Shown here: positions 1-8,338 of the stretch, piece by piece | How the letters are laid out: every line of letters begins with the position of its first letter | Numbering within the stretch: position 1 is the stretch's first letter | From: Aliivibrio finisterrensis | GTDB lineage: Bacteria > Pseudomonadota > Gammaproteobacteria > Enterobacterales > Vibrionaceae | DNA: 64,000 bases | Assembly (NCBI RefSeq): GCF_008933155.1 | Contig: NZ_WBVP01000003.1 | Span: 62,001-126,000 of the forward strand | Direction of reading: 5' to 3' | Program-made: the position numbers and the translations under genes | The notes under the pieces: model-generated | The model's input: only the letters and a program-made list of their open reading frames with translations | Told to the model about the DNA's origin: nothing | Database searches by the model: none

Positions 1-834
1 ATTCCAACAGCACATCCCGTGCGACAAACAGAAGATGTATTGTTACTAGATCAATTATCTAAAGGTCGTTTTAATTTTGGGGTTGTTCGAGGTTTGTATC
101 ATAAAGACTTTCGTGTTTTTGGTGTCAATATGGAAGACTCACGTGGTATAACTCAAAATTTTCATAATATGATCATGACGAGTTTAGAAACGGGAAAAAT
201 AAGTTCAAACAGTGAGCATATTGAGTTTCCAGAAGTTAATATCTACCCTAAAGTATATTCAAAAAAAGTTCCGACATGTATGACTGCTGAGTCAGCTAGT
301 ACGACCGAATGGCTAGCAAAACAGGGGTTACCTATGGTTCTTAGTTGGATCATCGGAACGAATGAAAAGAAGGCTCAAATGGAGCTCTATAATGAAATAG
401 CTTTGGAGCATGGTCATGATATTACTCAAATAGATCATTCAATGACATTTATATGCTCTGTTGACGATGTTGGAGATAAAGCGCGTGAAGTGTGCCGAAT
501 ATTTTTAACTAATTGGTACGATTCATATGTTAATGCTACCAACATCTTTAAAGATAGTAATCAAACTCGTGGCTATGACTATCATAAAGGACAATGGCGT
601 GATTTTGTTTTACAAGGTCATACTAATACAAATAGACGAGTCGATTATAGCAATGAAATAAACCCCGTAGGGACTCCTGAGGAATGTATTGCAATTATCC
701 AACGTGATATTGATGCAACAGGTATTAGCAATATTACTTGTGGTTTTGAAGCTAATGGCAGTGAAGAAGAAATCGTGGCATCGATGGAGCGATTTATGAA
801 ACAAGTTGCTCCTTTCCTGAAAGACCCAAAGTAA
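1..834 (+). CDS. luxA: Bacterial luciferase alpha subunit, 5' end missing
   Basis: This is the catalytic alpha subunit of bacterial luciferase, which oxidises reduced FMN and a long-chain aldehyde with oxygen to give blue-green light. The reading frame is open from base 1, so about 277 C-terminal residues of a roughly 355-residue protein are present and the start lies outside the window. The segment [17 protein letters not shown]-like at the left edge, the [15 protein letters not shown] stretch, and the flexible active-site loop region around [17 protein letters not shown] are all typical of the Vibrio fischeri alpha subunit. It is followed 40 bases later by luxB in the same operon. The upstream genes luxC and luxD are expected just before the window. 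Identification is by recalled family sequence and is very secure. Confidence 0.98.
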   Translation: MPTAHPVRQTEDVLLLDQLSKGRFNFGVVRGLYHKDFRVFGVNMEDSRGITQNFHNMIMTSLETGKISSNSEHIEFPEVNIYPKVYSKKVPTCMTAESASTTEWLAKQGLPMVLSWIIGTNEKKAQMELYNEIALEHGHDITQIDHSMTFICSVDDVGDKAREVCRIFLTNWYDSYVNATNIFKDSNQTRGYDYHKGQWRDFVLQGHTNTNRRVDYSNEINPVGTPEECIAIIQRDIDATGISNITCGFEANGSEEEIVASMERFMKQVAPFLKDPK

Positions 835-874
835 TTGTTTATACATGGTATTAAATACAACAAGGATATTTATT

Positions 875-1855
875 ATGAAATTTGGCTTATTTTTTCTTAA
901 CTTCCAAAATAATAACGCTACTTCAGAAGATGTTTTAGATAATATGGTAAATACCGTGTCGTTCATTGATTCAAAGAAATATCATTTTGATACCGTCTTT
1001 GTTAATGAACACCACTTTTCGACAAATGGTATTGTAGGTGCACCAATTACAGCTGCAGGTTTTTTATTGGGAATGACAACTCAACTTCAAATAGGGTCAT
1101 TAAATCAAGTTATTACTACTCATCACCCGGTTCGAATTGCTGAGGAAGCAAGTTTATTAGACCAAATGTCTGAAGGACGCTTTATATTAGGACTGAGCGA
1201 TAGCGAAAGTAATTTTGAAATGGAATTTTTTAAGCGTCATATCCCCTCTAAGCAGCAACAATTTGAGGCATGTTATGACATAATTAATGAAGCTTTAATC
1301 ACTGGTTATTGCCATGCGCAAAATGATTTTTTTGACTTTCCTAAAGTGTCAATAAACCCTCATTGTTTTAGTGTAAATGGGCCTAAACAGTATGTTACAG
1401 CTACCAGTAACGACATTGTTGTATGGGCTGCTAAAAAATCGTTGCCTTTAATATTTAAATGGGAAGATAGCCTTGCTGTAAAAGAAAGCTACGCGACTCT
1501 TTATAATAATACAGCAGAACATTACGGTATCGATGTTTCAGAAGTAGATCATCAATTAACGATTATTGTTAATTTGAATGTTGATGGAGATATTGCTCGT
1601 GAAGAGGCTAGGCAATATTTGGAAAGTTATATTATAGAAACATATCCAAATATTAACCCGTTAGAAAAGATTAATTCCATAATTGAAGAAAATGCAGTTG
1701 GAACAGATTTCAATTATTATGATTCGACTAAATTAGCAATAGAAAAAACAGGAGCTAAAAATATTCTTTTATCGTTTGAATCAATGGGAAGTCAAGATAA
1801 TGTTAAGGCTGTTATTGATATGGTAAATCAGAAAATACATAAAAACCTTGCATGA
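875..1855 (+). CDS. luxB: Bacterial luciferase beta subunit
   Basis: This is the beta subunit that pairs with LuxA to form the luciferase heterodimer; it is needed for stability and quantum yield but does not hold the active site. The start at 875 gives [13 protein letters not shown] and 326 residues, the usual length. An in-frame ATG at 845 would add ten residues that do not look like the family, and the AAGGA at 862-866 fits the 875 start. It shares the (beta/alpha)8 luciferase fold with LuxA, for example the [21 protein letters not shown] segment, but it lacks most of the mobile active-site loop seen in LuxA. It lies between luxA and luxE; no luxF copy is present. Confidence 0.98.
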   Translation: MKFGLFFLNFQNNNATSEDVLDNMVNTVSFIDSKKYHFDTVFVNEHHFSTNGIVGAPITAAGFLLGMTTQLQIGSLNQVITTHHPVRIAEEASLLDQMSEGRFILGLSDSESNFEMEFFKRHIPSKQQQFEACYDIINEALITGYCHAQNDFFDFPKVSINPHCFSVNGPKQYVTATSNDIVVWAAKKSLPLIFKWEDSLAVKESYATLYNNTAEHYGIDVSEVDHQLTIIVNLNVDGDIAREEARQYLESYIIETYPNINPLEKINSIIEENAVGTDFNYYDSTKLAIEKTGAKNILLSFESMGSQDNVKAVIDMVNQKIHKNLA

Positions 1856-1860
1856 TAATA

Positions 1861-1895
1861 AAATAATGACAGATTAACGCTGTCGTTATTTTTTA
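1861..1895 (+). terminator. Hairpin with T-run inside the lux operon, between luxB and luxE
   Basis: Bases 1861-1872 pair with 1880-1891 in a 12-base-pair stem with one G-T pair and a seven-base loop. A run of T residues follows directly. This is the shape of a Rho-independent terminator, but it sits in the 73-base gap between luxB and luxE, which belong to one operon. It may therefore act as a partial terminator, or as an RNA-stability hairpin that sets the ratio of luciferase to LuxE and LuxG. The structure is seen in the sequence; its effect is inferred. Confidence 0.6.
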
Positions 1896-1928
1896 AACTA
1901 GTTATTATATTGATAATATGGATTATAT

Positions 1929-3050
1929 ATGGAAATTCAAGTAACTATTGCAAAGAATAATATTATAGCAAGTTCAGAGATAGATGATCTTATATTTATG
2001 AGCTCACCAAAAGAATGGGAATTTAAAGAACAACAAATAATCCAAGATAGGTTGGTGAGGGAAGCATTTCACTTTCATTATAATCGAAATGAAACTTATC
2101 GAAATTATTGTATCACTCAACATGTAAATGAAAACATTCATAATCTCGATGATATTCCCGTGTTCCCAACATCTGTTTTTAAACAATTGAAAGTACATAC
2201 TGCAGATGAGAATGAAATAGAAAACTGGTATACAAGTAGTGGAACCAGTGGTGTTAAAAGTTATATCGGTCGTGATCGACTCAGTATTGAACGATTGCTT
2301 GGATCGGTTAATTTTGGTATGAAATATGTTGGAGATTGGTTTGATCATCAAATGGAGTTAGTAAATCTAGGACCAGATCGTTTTAATACTAACAATGTTT
2401 GGTTTAAATATGTGATGAGCTTAGTTGAATTGTTATATCCGACAGAATTTACAGTTAGTGATGATAAAATTAACTTTGAGAAAACAATTGATAACTTACT
2501 CCGTATTTATCATACAAAAAAAGATATCTGTTTAATTGGTCCGCCTTATTTTGTGTATCTTTTATGCCAGTATATGAAAGAAAATCGTATTGAGTTTAAT
2601 GCTGGTAGTCGATTGTATATTATTACTGGTGGTGGGTGGAAATCAAACCAAAGTGATTCATTAAATCGAGACGAATTTAATCAAATTTTGATGAATACTT
2701 TTCAATTAAGTGATGTGAATCAGATTCGTGATACATTTAACCAAGTTGAGCTAAATACTTGTTTTTTTGAAGATGAATATCAGCGAAAGCATGTACCTCC
2801 TTGGGTTTATGCAAGAGCATTAGATCCGGAAACATTGGAACCTGTTGCTGATGGGGAGATAGGTTTATTGAGTTATATGGACGCTTCATCTACAGGTTAC
2901 CCCGCGTTTATTCTGACGGATGACATTGGTATTATTCATAATATTACAGCGCCAGATCCATACCCTGGTACAACGATTGAGATTGTAAGAAGATTACAAA
3001 CGAGAGCTCAAAAAGGCTGTGCTCTATCTATGACAACAGCAATGAAATAG
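1929..3050 (+). CDS. luxE: Acyl-protein synthetase of the fatty acid reductase complex
   Basis: LuxE activates the fatty acid released by LuxD with ATP, carries it as a thioester and hands it to the reductase LuxC to make the luciferase aldehyde. The 373-residue protein has the family hallmarks: the acyl-adenylate-type segment [15 protein letters not shown], the [10 protein letters not shown] block, and Cys364 in QKGCALSM near the C-terminus, which corresponds to the acyl-accepting cysteine described for this family. It lies 73 bases after luxB behind a terminator-like hairpin and 20 bases before luxG. The Shine-Dalgarno sequence upstream is weak, which may limit its translation. Identification is secure. 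Confidence 0.97.
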   Translation: MEIQVTIAKNNIIASSEIDDLIFMSSPKEWEFKEQQIIQDRLVREAFHFHYNRNETYRNYCITQHVNENIHNLDDIPVFPTSVFKQLKVHTADENEIENWYTSSGTSGVKSYIGRDRLSIERLLGSVNFGMKYVGDWFDHQMELVNLGPDRFNTNNVWFKYVMSLVELLYPTEFTVSDDKINFEKTIDNLLRIYHTKKDICLIGPPYFVYLLCQYMKENRIEFNAGSRLYIITGGGWKSNQSDSLNRDEFNQILMNTFQLSDVNQIRDTFNQVELNTCFFEDEYQRKHVPPWVYARALDPETLEPVADGEIGLLSYMDASSTGYPAFILTDDIGIIHNITAPDPYPGTTIEIVRRLQTRAQKGCALSMTTAMK

Positions 3051-3070
3051 ATTTATTATAAGGAGCGTAT

Positions 3071-3781
3071 ATGTTGGTTAATTGTAAGGTGTCAAAAATA
3101 GAATCCGTAAATAAAAATATATATAAAGTAAAGGTAACACCAGACCACCCTATTGTATTTAAAGCTGGGCAATATATTTTTATTAAAATAGAAGATAATA
3201 AAAAACAGCCATTTTCTATTGCTAATTGCCCTACAGATATTGGAAGTATTGAATTACATATTGGTAGTTCCGATGAAAGTAGTGCATTCAATATAATTGA
3301 ATTTTTCTTAAATGTGTTTGAGAAAAAAATTAATTTTGAAATAGATGCCCCTCATGGTGATGCTTGGTTGCGAGAGGATAGCTCTAATCCTTTATTATTA
3401 ATAGCGGGTGGCACTGGATTATCTTATATCAATAGTATCCTTAAAAACTGTTTAAATAGAAAGTTGATGCAGCCTATTTATCTTTATTGGGGAGTAAAAA
3501 ATAGAGATTATTTATATGCGGATGAAGAGCTAAAAGCATTATCACAAAAATATAATAATTTACACTATGTTCCCGTTGTGCTCGAAGATTGCGAAAACAT
3601 GTGGTTAGGAAAAAGAGGAACAGTTTTAAATGCAGTGATGGAGGATTTTACTGATCTTACATTATTTGATATTTACGTATGTGGACCATTTATGATGGCT
3701 AAAGCTGCGAAAGAACAATTAATATCTGAGAAAAAAGCCAGATCAGAGCAGATGTTTGCAGATGCATTTGCTTACCTTTGA
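3071..3781 (+). CDS. luxG: NAD(P)H:flavin oxidoreductase of the lux operon
   Basis: LuxG reduces free FMN with NADH to supply reduced flavin to luciferase. The 236-residue protein belongs to the Fre/ferredoxin-NADP reductase family. It has a flavin-binding motif QPFSIANCP near residue 50, a nucleotide-binding GGTGLSY motif near residue 113, and a C-terminal CGPFMMAKAAKEQL block. It has no iron-sulphur domain. A good Shine-Dalgarno sequence, AAGGAG, lies just before the ATG. It is the last gene of the visible luxABEG run and is followed by a strong terminator shared with the convergent luxR. Confidence 0.97.
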   Translation: MLVNCKVSKIESVNKNIYKVKVTPDHPIVFKAGQYIFIKIEDNKKQPFSIANCPTDIGSIELHIGSSDESSAFNIIEFFLNVFEKKINFEIDAPHGDAWLREDSSNPLLLIAGGTGLSYINSILKNCLNRKLMQPIYLYWGVKNRDYLYADEELKALSQKYNNLHYVPVVLEDCENMWLGKRGTVLNAVMEDFTDLTLFDIYVCGPFMMAKAAKEQLISEKKARSEQMFADAFAYL

Positions 3782-3801
3782 TTAAGACGCTATCAGATGC
3801 T

Positions 3802-3840
3802 AATACTTTGGCTACAGTAATATTTAGTAGCCAGAGTATT
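3802..3840. terminator. Bidirectional terminator between luxG and luxR
   Basis: Bases 3802-3815 pair with 3827-3840 in a 14-base-pair stem with one G-T pair and an 11-base loop. It lies between two convergent stop codons, luxG at 3781 and luxR at 3843. It can serve both transcripts. The T-run is short on either side, so strength is uncertain. Confidence 0.75.
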
Positions 3841-3842
3841 CT

Positions 3843-4586
3843 TTAATACAAAGGGCTCATTGATCTTGTTAAAATAGCTTTTGAGATACTTTGGCAACGG
3901 TTATTTGCACTGAGCTTTATTTGAGAATTCGTTAGGTGAAAGGTAACTGTTCGCTCTGAACAGTTTAATATTTTTGAAATCTCCCATGTACTTTTCCCTT
4001 CACAACTCCAAATTAAACATTCTTTCTCTCGCTTTGTTAAGTTGATATTTTCTTGCTGATTGTCTTCAGTTATTCGTTTATTGCTATCGAGTAGCGAAGG
4101 AAGAATTAAAGGGACATTCATGCAAGCATTAAGAAAAAGTTTGTCTATATGCTTGTCTTTTTCAGAGTTGGCAAAACTGATCATACCAAATCCCCCATTG
4201 TGGGTATGAATAGGGAAGCTAAATCCAGAGTACAACCCAGAGATTTTAGCCTCTTCAATAACATTTACTTTAGTATTTTTTTTGGTTTGTTTTTCAAAAA
4301 TGCTCCAATTAATGGGAGAGTGATGAGAAGAGCTATAATCAACAATTGGATCATCTGTGATAAGATTTGCTTCGTCGTAATAGTTTCGCCAATATAATGG
4401 GTAATTATCTAAAATTTTGACATCAGATTTGATCATGGACTTAGGGTTAATAATAGCGAATAAATAATACTCACAATTAAGTGATTTAGTTAATTCTTCT
4501 AGGCATGATCTTATGTTATTTTTTGTTTGAGACAGTTGGATGCTATTGATGAGTTCTAATGTTGTGTTTAGTTTCTTGGTATTCAA
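3843..4586 (-). CDS. luxR: LuxR-type quorum-sensing transcription activator
   Basis: LuxR binds the acyl-homoserine lactone made by LuxI and activates lux transcription at a lux box. The 247-residue protein has the N-terminal autoinducer-binding domain with the conserved ligand-pocket residues in the same numbering as V. fischeri LuxR: Tyr62, Trp66, Asp79, Pro80 and Trp94. The C-terminal domain, from about residue 180, starts NLTKREKECL and contains the DNA-binding helix in CSERTVTFHLTN. An AAGGAAGG sequence precedes the ATG. It diverges from luxI across a 235-base regulatory region and converges on luxG. In V. fischeri the luxR-luxI pair is upstream of luxC; here it is downstream of luxG, as in A. 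logei and A. salmonicida, where a second luxR is reported upstream (from memory). Confidence 0.95.
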   Translation of the reverse strand: MNTKKLNTTLELINSIQLSQTKNNIRSCLEELTKSLNCEYYLFAIINPKSMIKSDVKILDNYPLYWRNYYDEANLITDDPIVDYSSSHHSPINWSIFEKQTKKNTKVNVIEEAKISGLYSGFSFPIHTHNGGFGMISFANSEKDKHIDKLFLNACMNVPLILPSLLDSNKRITEDNQQENINLTKREKECLIWSCEGKSTWEISKILNCSERTVTFHLTNSQIKLSANNRCQSISKAILTRSMSPLY

Positions 4587-4747
4587 TTTTCCTTCCTTAT
4601 CTCCTACGGTATAACAGCGATTATTTACTCATTAGATATTAATGAGTTATATAGCATTAATCAGAATAATCTGTGAGGAAATTTCATTATAAATCGGGCA
4701 GCCTTCACACATTAATTGTGATCTTGAGCCTCTGAGTTAATTATCTA

Positions 4748-4767
4748 TCCTGTAGGATTGTACAGGT
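4748..4767. promoter_or_regulatory. lux box (LuxR-autoinducer binding site)
   Basis: The 20-base element TCCTGTAGGATTGTACAGGT is an imperfect palindrome. It matches the V. fischeri lux box ACCTGTAGGATCGTACAGGT, as I recall it, at 18 of 20 positions. It lies 54 bases before the luxI start, in the expected place to overlap the -35 region of the luxI promoter. This makes luxI a likely target of its own autoinducer through LuxR, a positive feedback loop. Confidence 0.93.
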
Positions 4768-4789
4768 TTTAAGAATTAAACTTGCTTGC

Positions 4790-4816
4790 TATAGTTGCGC
4801 AAAAGATAAGGGGGAG
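4790..4816 (+). promoter_or_regulatory. luxI -10 element and ribosome binding site
   Basis: TATAGT at 4790-4795 is 22 bases after the end of the lux box and matches the -10 hexamer of the V. fischeri luxI promoter. AAGGGGGAG at 4808-4816 is a purine-rich ribosome binding site placed just ahead of the ATG at 4822. The implied untranslated leader is short, about 20 bases. Confidence 0.8.
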
Positions 4817-4821
4817 TCAGG

Positions 4822-5403
4822 ATGACAATAAGGATAAAAAAATCTGAATTTACTACCATACCTAACCATGAATACATGGGAATATTGAGTTTACGTTATC
4901 AAGTATTTAAGCAACGATTACAGTGGGATTTACTTTCAGATAATGACTTTGAATATGATCAGTTTGATAACTCAGAAGCAGCGTATATATACGCGTGTGA
5001 TGATACTGAAAAGGTAAATGGATGCTGGCGTTTATTGCCAACAACAGGTGACTACATGTTAAAAACAGTATTCCCTGAATTACTTGGTGAGCAAGTCGCT
5101 CCAAATGCATCTAGTATTGTAGAATTAAGTCGTTTTGCAGTTGGAAAGCACAGCTCTAAAATGAATGAATCAGCAAGTGAAATAACGATGAAGCTTTTTG
5201 AAGCAATCTATATACATGCTATAAATCATGGTATTACCGAGTACGTAACAGTAACATCTACGGCTATAGAGCGCTTTTTAAAGAGAATCAAAGTCCCTTA
5301 CTATCGTATAGGCGACGAACAAGTTCATTTGCTAGGAGAAACAAAGTCAGTAGTTATAATAATGCCTATTAATGAAGAATTTAAAAAAGCAGTTTTAAAT
5401 TAA
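4822..5403 (+). CDS. luxI: Acyl-homoserine lactone synthase
   Basis: LuxI joins the acyl chain of acyl-ACP to S-adenosylmethionine and closes the lactone; by homology the product is expected to be 3-oxo-hexanoyl-homoserine lactone. The 193-residue protein keeps every residue known to be essential in V. fischeri LuxI at the same number: Arg25, Glu44, Asp46, Asp49, Arg70, Arg104 and Glu150. It is transcribed from the lux-box promoter and is followed by a strong terminator at 5431-5469. It therefore appears to form a single-gene transcript rather than leading the luxCDABEG operon as in V. fischeri. The actual acyl chain cannot be told from sequence. Confidence 0.97.
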   Translation: MTIRIKKSEFTTIPNHEYMGILSLRYQVFKQRLQWDLLSDNDFEYDQFDNSEAAYIYACDDTEKVNGCWRLLPTTGDYMLKTVFPELLGEQVAPNASSIVELSRFAVGKHSSKMNESASEITMKLFEAIYIHAINHGITEYVTVTSTAIERFLKRIKVPYYRIGDEQVHLLGETKSVVIIMPINEEFKKAVLN

Positions 5404-5430
5404 TAATATAATAACGTAAGTTGGCTATAT

Positions 5431-5469
5431 AAAAACACCGGATAAGTAATACGCTTATCCGGTGTTTTT
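5431..5469. terminator. Strong bidirectional terminator after luxI
   Basis: Bases 5431-5446 pair perfectly with 5454-5469: five A-T pairs outside and an 11-pair GC-containing core, with loop TAATACG. T-runs occur on both strands. It ends luxI and the convergent deaminase gene, whose stop codon overlaps the right arm. Confidence 0.93.
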
Positions 5470-5914
5470 ATTTCAGTGCCTCCAATGGCAACCATGTCAC
5501 CTCTACACCAGCTTGAGAAAACATATCTTGACTGATCTGGATCTTCTCTCCCCAGCGAGATAAAAAATCGTCGGTCTGCTCTGGGCAATATACCTTTGAA
5601 ATACCCGTTTGAATGATTTTTGCTGCGCAGTTAGGGCAAGGAAAATGAGTTACCCATATATCGCAGTCTTCTAAATCACGTTTAGCAAATAAAATCGCAT
5701 TTTCTTCGGCATGTAAGGTTTTTAAATATTTCAGTTCACGCTCATCCGTATCAGCACTGTCTGATACGCCATGTGGATAACCATTAAAACCGACAGAAAC
5801 AATACGGTTGTGTTTGGTGATCACTGCACCTACTTGAGTTGATGGATCTTTACTCCAGGAACCGACCAGCTCAGCCATTTGGAAAAATCGTTTTGCCCAT
5901 TTAGAAACCATCAT
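5468..5914 (-). CDS. Deoxycytidylate (dCMP) deaminase family protein
   Basis: This zinc enzyme family deaminates dCMP to dUMP, feeding thymidylate synthesis. The 148-residue protein has the cytidine/deoxycytidylate deaminase signature: HAEEN, with the zinc-binding histidine and catalytic glutamate, and PCPNCA with two zinc-binding cysteines. The N-terminal segment SKDPSTQVGAVI is also typical. Two adjacent ATG codons begin the frame behind an AAAGGG sequence, so either may be used. It is transcribed toward luxI and shares the terminator at 5431-5469. Substrate choice within the family is inferred from the overall look and not proven. Confidence 0.85.
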   Translation of the reverse strand: MMVSKWAKRFFQMAELVGSWSKDPSTQVGAVITKHNRIVSVGFNGYPHGVSDSADTDERELKYLKTLHAEENAILFAKRDLEDCDIWVTHFPCPNCAAKIIQTGISKVYCPEQTDDFLSRWGEKIQISQDMFSQAGVEVTWLPLEALK

Positions 5915-6115
5915 TTGCCCTTTTTTTCTTTATTCAAAAGAATAATTTTATCTATTTCATAAGCTTATAACATAGTTTTTAGGTGTCAATAAGTCTAAAG
6001 CAGCAATCCGCAATAATAACTTGTTAACTATCTTAAAATCGGATGGATACTAACTTCTTCAATCATTATTTCTGCCATATACTCGCGAAATTCTTTGTTG
6101 TTACTGAGGTAAAAT

Positions 6116-7486
6116 ATGACAACATTTCATGCAGATTCATCCATCACTCGTACTTTTTGGCGTTATGCTATCCCTTCTATTGCAGCAATGGTGGTGAGTG
6201 GACTGTATCAGATTATCGATGGGATCTTTGTTGGTCACTACATCGGTTTTGAAGGCCTTGCGGGCATAAATATGGCATGGCCTGCTATTTGTGTGTTAGG
6301 CGCAATAGGCGTAATGATAGGCATGGGCACAGGCAGTGTAATGTCTATTTATCGTGGTGAAAATAAGTTAGAAAAAACAAAAGTAGCACTTACTACGGGT
6401 TTTTGGCTACTAGCTATTTTAAGTGCGATAGCTATCTTCTTTATTGTTTTATTTGCTAAAGATATTTTGTCTGCGCAAGGGGCTGAAGGACAAAACTTTG
6501 CTTATGCAATGGATTACATTAATGTATTAATGTTTGGTGGCTTTTTTACTGCCTGTGCAACAGCATTACCTATGTTGGTTAGAAATGATGAATCACCAAA
6601 TGTAGCGACGTTCTTATTAGTGATCGGTGCATTAGTTAATATTGTCTTAGATTATGTATTTATTGGTGTGATGGGACTGGGCCTTTCTGGTGCAGCATTG
6701 GCGACATTAATCGCTCAGTCATTTGTCACAGTCTTTGGTATAGGTTACTTCTTTACTAAGCGCTCAAGTATTCAGATAATATTAAAAGATGTTGTATTCT
6801 CGTTAAATAAAGCTAAGCAGTCTTTAGCTTTGGGCTCATCAGCATTAGTAATGTATTTATATGGTAGCTTTGTTGTGGCAATGCATAATGCGTTAATGAT
6901 GCATTATGGATCAGCAACCACAGTGGGGGCTTATGCCATTGTTGGTTATCTATTCATGCTGTATTACCTTCTTGCACAGGGTATTGCGGAAGGCGCTCAA
7001 CCACCAATTAGCTACTATTTCGGAGCAAAAGAAAATAAGAAGGTATACCAAATCTTTAAACTTGCGCTTAAATGGGTAACCATTACAGGGGTGGCTTGGG
7101 TGACAATTTTAAATATTTCACCAGAGCTTACAACTGCTTTATTTACTAATGGCGATCAGTCATTAATAGCTGAAACCATTGTTGGTATCCGCTATCACCT
7201 GTTTGCTATGTTCTTAGATGGGATTATTGTTCTTGTTACTATCTACTTCTTATCGGTGAATGAAGGCAAAAAAGCAATGGTGATCTCAATGAGTAATATT
7301 ATTATACAACTGCCTTTCTTGCTGATACTTCCAAAATGGTTTGGAATTGATGGAGTTTGGTTAGCGATGCCTATCTCTAATATTGCTCTGATTATCTGCA
7401 TTGCACCAATGGTGTGGAAACATTTGAAAGCTCAGAAGTTGATTAAACCACTATCGGTAGCATCGTCATCAGTAATGAGTCATTAA
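6116..7486 (+). CDS. MATE family multidrug/cation antiporter
   Basis: This is a 456-residue, about 12-helix inner-membrane exporter of the multidrug and toxic compound extrusion family, which uses Na+ or H+ gradients. Its start FWRYAIPSIAAMVVSGLYQIIDGIFVGHYIG matches MATE helix 1 and 2, with the typical PxxxxxxxxxxYxxxDxxFVG pattern, and the second half repeats it. A GAGGT sequence lies before the ATG. It stands alone between the deaminase gene and a downstream acetyltransferase, with a hairpin between. Substrate cannot be told from the sequence. Confidence 0.9.
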   Translation: MTTFHADSSITRTFWRYAIPSIAAMVVSGLYQIIDGIFVGHYIGFEGLAGINMAWPAICVLGAIGVMIGMGTGSVMSIYRGENKLEKTKVALTTGFWLLAILSAIAIFFIVLFAKDILSAQGAEGQNFAYAMDYINVLMFGGFFTACATALPMLVRNDESPNVATFLLVIGALVNIVLDYVFIGVMGLGLSGAALATLIAQSFVTVFGIGYFFTKRSSIQIILKDVVFSLNKAKQSLALGSSALVMYLYGSFVVAMHNALMMHYGSATTVGAYAIVGYLFMLYYLLAQGIAEGAQPPISYYFGAKENKKVYQIFKLALKWVTITGVAWVTILNISPELTTALFTNGDQSLIAETIVGIRYHLFAMFLDGIIVLVTIYFLSVNEGKKAMVISMSNIIIQLPFLLILPKWFGIDGVWLAMPISNIALIICIAPMVWKHLKAQKLIKPLSVASSSVMSH

Positions 7487-7543
7487 ACCTCGTTAAAATA
7501 GGAAGTTTTTTAGACGAAGGTTTACTCTTTTTTTATAAATTCA

Positions 7544-7576
7544 ATCGAATAGACATTACTTGGTCTATTCGATTTG
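7544..7576 (+). terminator. Hairpin after the MATE gene
   Basis: Bases 7544-7554 pair perfectly with 7563-7573, an 11-base-pair stem with an eight-base loop. Only a short T-run follows. It probably ends the MATE transcript, although it also falls in the leader of the next gene. Confidence 0.55.
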
Positions 7577-7594
7577 TGCTTCTAGGGGATTACG

Positions 7595-8146
7595 ATGACA
7601 GAATTTGAAAAAATGAAAAGTGGACAAGAATTTAATGGCGCCGATCCTGAGATCGATGCTATCCGTAATCAAACGCAACAACACCTCCAAAAATTTAATC
7701 AAAGTGTTGAAACAGAAGACAAGCTAGCCATTTTGCCTAATGTATTTAAGGAATTTGGAAACAGTTTTATTCAAGTGCCTTTCTTTTGTGAATTTGGAAA
7801 GACAATTTCAATAGGTAACGATACCTTTATTAATATGAATGTAACCATGCTTGATGGTGCTGAAATTACCATTGGAAATCATGTATTAATTGGCCCAAAT
7901 GCTCAGTTTTATACAGCTTCCCATTCATTAGACTACAAAAGCCGCCGCCGTTGGGAAACCTTCTGTAAGCCTATCGTCATTAAAGATGATGTATGGATAG
8001 GAGGAAGTGTGGTTATTAATCAAGGCGTAACTATTGGTGCTCGTTCTGTAATTGCTGCAAACTCAGTGGTTAATCATGATGTACCACCAGACTGCTTATA
8101 TGGTGGTTCTCCTGCTAAATTTATTAAAATATTAAATCAAAAATAG
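7595..8146 (+). CDS. Maltose/galactoside O-acetyltransferase-type hexapeptide enzyme
   Basis: The 183-residue protein is a left-handed beta-helix acetyltransferase that uses acetyl-CoA, of the Maa/LacA/NodL group. It begins with MTEFEKMKSGQEFNGADPEI, the usual N-terminal helix of sugar O-acetyltransferases. Hexapeptide repeats run through the middle and end, and the catalytic histidine lies in YTASHSLD. The C-terminal segment CLYGGSPAKFIK is the common coenzyme A-binding end of the family. An AGGGGA ribosome site precedes the ATG. No neighbour hints at the sugar substrate. Confidence 0.88.
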   Translation: MTEFEKMKSGQEFNGADPEIDAIRNQTQQHLQKFNQSVETEDKLAILPNVFKEFGNSFIQVPFFCEFGKTISIGNDTFINMNVTMLDGAEITIGNHVLIGPNAQFYTASHSLDYKSRRRWETFCKPIVIKDDVWIGGSVVINQGVTIGARSVIAANSVVNHDVPPDCLYGGSPAKFIKILNQK

Positions 8147-8338
8147 CAATTAATATATAAAGTAATGAACCATTGGTTATGAATTGTTTCAGATTGTTTC
8201 TATGTATATGTATTAAGATTCTTGTTTAAAAATAGTTCAATATAATGATTGACCTTCTTGTAAATCAGGAATATAAGAATAGAAAATTTCAGCATACGTT
8301 ATGTTGATTTTCATTATTTTATTAATTCGAGGTTTACA

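Noticed and set aside
845-874. Longer luxB start at 845
   Set aside because: The ten extra residues are unlike LuxB, and a ribosome binding site precedes the 875 ATG.
4705-4725. Possible CRP site between luxR and luxI
   Set aside because: A TGTGA half-site is present near 4718, and CRP does act here in V. fischeri, but the second half-site does not fit TCACA at the right spacing, so I do not call it.
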